Positions 58,492-61,183 of a stretch of 61,183 nt of DNA are shown here, piece after piece. The notes under the pieces are model-generated. The model saw only the letters and a list, made by a program, of their open reading frames with translations. It was not told where the DNA came from and searched no databases. The stretch is taken from the NCBI RefSeq assembly GCF_001039355.2, contig NW_019773642.1, forward strand, positions 7,880 through 69,062. The letters run 5' to 3'. Made by a program: the position numbers and the translations under genes. This DNA is from Lingula anatina. Taxonomy: Eukaryota; Brachiopoda; Lingulata; Lingulida; Lingulidae. Within the stretch, counting starts at the first letter, position 1; each line of letters begins with the position of its first letter.

Positions 58492-60900
58492 GACATAAAT
58501 AGTGGAGACTACCTACTTAAGATTGTACAAAAGCTGCCCCAATATATTAAACCCAGATGGTTGAAATTGGTACACAGTATTCGGTCTGAAGGGAGAAATC
58601 CTGACATAGGAGACTTAGTTAACTTTATCTCTGTAGCAGCAGACGAAAGGAATGACCCTGTTTTTGGCCAGCTTTTGTCTACTGGCAGAGAAGGAAGGAA
58701 CAGACAGACCACTGCCAATTACAGCACAAGTACCGACAGTCCACTGTGTGCCTGTTGTGGCTCACATCACAGTTTATTCAACTGTGAAGAATTCAAAGGT
58801 TTGAGAGTTCGAGATAGACTAACTTTAGCAAAACAGAAGAATCTATGTTTCAATTGTTTGAGAACAGGACATGTGGCCTTAAGATGTCCAGTGAACCGAG
58901 TATGCTCAGTAGAAGGGTGTGAACAGAAGCATACAAAATTTCTACATCTACCCCAGAGAAATGCAAACCAGAATATAGATGAAATGGATACTGAAGAAGT
59001 TGCTTGTAATGCCACAGGGGCCGGGGTGGGTAAACAAAAGATTGCACTTCCCATCATTAGTGTGAAGGTCCGTGGGCAAGGTCAAACCCAATTTGTTGAA
59101 ACATACGCTCTTTTAGATAGTGGCTCAACTCAGAGTTTCTGTTCAGAAGAGTTAACGAGGTCACTGAACTTGGAATCTACAAGGAAAATTCACAACATTG
59201 TTTTAAACACCATTGGTCACCAAAAGAGAGTATTCAGTAAATCTGTAAACTTGGAGGTGACAAATGCAGATGAAACTTTGATATATGACATGACAGATAT
59301 ATTGACTAGGCCCAAGCTAAATATAGGCACTGATAAAATTGTTACTCAGGAAGAGTTGGACAACTGGCAACATTTGAAGGACATAAAGTTACCAGAGGTA
59401 GGCATTGACCAGGTGCACATTCTTATTGGACAGGACATGCCAGAATTACTCAAACCAAGAGAGATCCGAGAAGGAAAGACAGGTATGCCATATGCAGTGA
59501 GAACAGTACTGGGATGGACAATCAACGGGCCAATTGGAGAAAGGTCAACAGAAAATGTTACTAGTTATTTCGTGAACACTTCCAATGAACCCCAGGACCA
59601 GATCAAGAACTTGTGCAAGCTAGATGGACATGATGAAGATTTTTCAGCTACATGTATGTCTGTCAATGACAAGAAGGTTATGACTACCTGGAAAAATTCA
59701 TTACACTATGATGAAGAAGAAAAACAATACAGCATGGACATTCCATTCCAAGAGCAGCCACTAAATCTCCCAGATAACCAGTCTGTGGCAAATTTCCATT
59801 TACAGTGCCTCAAAAGAAGGTTACAGAAAGACAAGTGGTTAAAAGAAAAGTATGTTGAAAGTATGGAAGAACTACGAGACAAAGGTTATGCAGAAGAAGT
59901 GAAAGAGGTCAGTAGAGATGATGGTTATGTTTGGTATCTGGCCCACCATCCAGTATTACACGCCAGAAAACCAGATAAAGTGCGTATTGTTTACGACTGT
60001 GCAGCCAAGCACAAAGGCATTTCCGTGAATGCTGCAATATATCAAGGCCCAGCCTTAACAAACAAACTGATTGAAAATTTACTGCGTTTTAAACATAACC
60101 CTGTTACTTTATGGCTGATATTGAAGGGATGTTTTTACAAGCTAAGGTGAACGAGAATCATCGTGACTTGATTCGATTCTTGTGGTGGAAGGATGACGAT
60201 ATGAACAAACCAGTTCAAGTTTAAATGACAAGGCATTTGTTTGGAGGGGTATGGAGTCNAAGAACTACGAGACAAAGGTTATGCAGAAGAAGTGAAAGAG
60301 GTCAGTAGAGATGATGGTTATGTTTGGTATCTGGCCCACCATCCAGTATTACACGCCAGAAAACCAGATAAAGTGCGTATTGTTTACGACTGTGCAGCCA
60401 AGCACAAAGGCATTTCCGTGAATGCTGCAATATATCAAGGCCCAGCCTTAACAAACAAACTGATTGAAAATTTACTGCGTTTTAAACATAACCCTGTTAC
60501 TTTATGGCTGATATTGAAGGGATGTTTTTACAAGCTAAGGTGAACGAGAATCATCGTGACTTGATTCGATTCTTGTGGTGGAAGGATGACGATATGAACA
60601 AACCAGTTCAAGTTTAAATGACAAGGCATTTGTTTGGAGGGGTATGGAGTCCAAGTTGTGCATTATTTGCCCTACGGCGTACTGCGCTGGACAATTCCTC
60701 GAATTTCACCTCTCAGGCTATACCTGTAGAAACTGTATTGCGGAATTTTTATGTTTATGTTGTCTCAAATCAGTACCTGAACACAACAGGGAATCTTCAA
60801 GAGACCAGTGACAAAACTTTGTCTTCTGAAAGGTGTAGACTTCTGTGACGGAGGTTAAAGTGGTTAAGTCATAGACCTTTTAATTACAGCGTAGACAAAA
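58492..60900 (+). mobile_element. BEL/Pao-type LTR retrotransposon remnant (gag knuckle, protease, RT start)
   Basis: An open frame follows the N at 58491 and runs to 60150. It has a gag C terminus with a zinc knuckle (CFNCLRTGHVALRC) preceded by CACCG, an aspartic protease site LLDSGSTQSFCS, a linker, and the start of a reverse transcriptase with HHPVLHARKPDKVRIVYDCA and the QGPALTNKLIE block, the BEL/Pao arrangement. A frameshift at about 60105 moves the next RT block to another frame, and a TAA follows near 60224. The FYVDD-type region near 60750 is altered and further stops follow. No LTR, RNase H or integrase is seen within the window. Element is decayed; family assignment rests on the linked knuckle, protease and RT order. 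Confidence 0.8.
59867..60651. repeat. 392 bp perfect direct repeat around an N (assembly overlap)
   Basis: 59867-60258 recurs as 60260-60651, with a single N at 60259. It repeats the RT start of the BEL/Pao element. As at 11845 and 55054, this is an unmerged overlap rather than a real duplication. Confidence 0.9.
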
Positions 60901-61183
60901 TATTGTAATCTAGGTCTGTAGTTAAATTTATAATATAATTTATGCAATGTGGGTACATGTGCATAAGGGGCCGGTGTAAGAATCGGATAACCGATTTCTT
61001 GTTTATTTTGATTAATGTAGACTTAAGCGGCCCATTTGCGTGATCTTTTATGTGAGGAGGTAGGATTGCGAGGAGAATTGATTGACACTTCAACAGCGTG
61101 GCTGTTTTGTAGTTAGCATTCCGTAGGAATAGATATTTTTTGCGACACTCCTTTGTGCTTTTATGATAGTTCAGACACCACAT
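60901..61183. other. Window end, no gene seen
   Basis: Downstream of the recognisable retrotransposon part. A 99-codon minus frame open to the edge has no domain and mostly lies opposite the presumed continuation of the element. Confidence 0.35.

Noticed and set aside
1-61183. tRNA, rRNA, CRISPR arrays, bacterial-style operons
   Set aside because: No cloverleaf, rRNA core motif, regularly spaced repeat array or operon structure was seen on either strand.

Overview
The window looks like a 61 kb piece of nuclear DNA from a marine invertebrate, most likely a mollusc or another lophotrochozoan. Genes are split by GT-AG introns, untranslated leader exons occur, the DNA is AT-rich, microsatellites are abundant, and Tc1/mariner, non-LTR and BEL/Pao-type elements plus many small palindromic elements are present. 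The group assignment is inference. There is no sign of operons, bacterial genes, tRNA, rRNA or CRISPR. Five single-N characters (11845, 18575, 55054, 58491, 60259) mark contig joins. Three of them sit between near-identical direct repeats and look like unmerged assembly overlaps rather than biology.

Layout. 0-3.9 kb: intergenic DNA with palindromic repeats. 3.9-6.8 kb (minus): a three-exon gene for a type II membrane TNF-superfamily ligand. 8.1-9.7 kb: a MITE and a decayed copy of a terminal exon. 9.7-17.0 kb (minus): a nine-exon gene for a predicted 787-residue secreted protein with a signal peptide, a furin-type site, six copies of an R-[FYLV]-[LF]-V-A-P motif, four small acidic cassette exons and a C-terminal ten-cysteine domain after a Lys-Arg site. 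I recognise no family for it, and it is the best candidate for something undescribed. Every intron in it is phase 1, and one large intron is packed with MITEs. 19.9-27 kb (minus): an old tandem array of small coiled-coil genes (one with a membrane segment after a frameshift, one decayed, one open), with conserved leader exons and kappaB-like palindromes upstream.

28-40 kb (minus): three tandem copies of a two-pass membrane protein gene. Two are intact and one is a pseudogene. The ectodomain resembles the plant APD1-4 middle domain, but the cytoplasmic tail carries PPxY motifs in place of a RING. A nearly intact Tc1-like transposon and a decayed relative lie in the leader intron of the second copy. 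43.3-45.9 kb (minus): an IAP gene with one BIR, a UBA and a RING. 46-47 kb: a MITE and a LINE fragment. 50.6-52.5 kb: a 5'-truncated non-LTR retrotransposon. 52.6-56.4 kb: a roughly 3.8 kb element with long inverted repeats and no transposase, containing a nested AACGTTG-rich element. 58.5-60.9 kb: remains of a BEL/Pao retrotransposon.

The TNF ligand, the IAP, the kappaB-like motifs and the possible ubiquitin-adaptor membrane proteins suggest a neighbourhood touching innate immunity or cell death. That is inference from family membership only. Gene models were assembled by eye from splice signals and matching phases. Start codons were checked, because several open frames begin at non-ATG codons.
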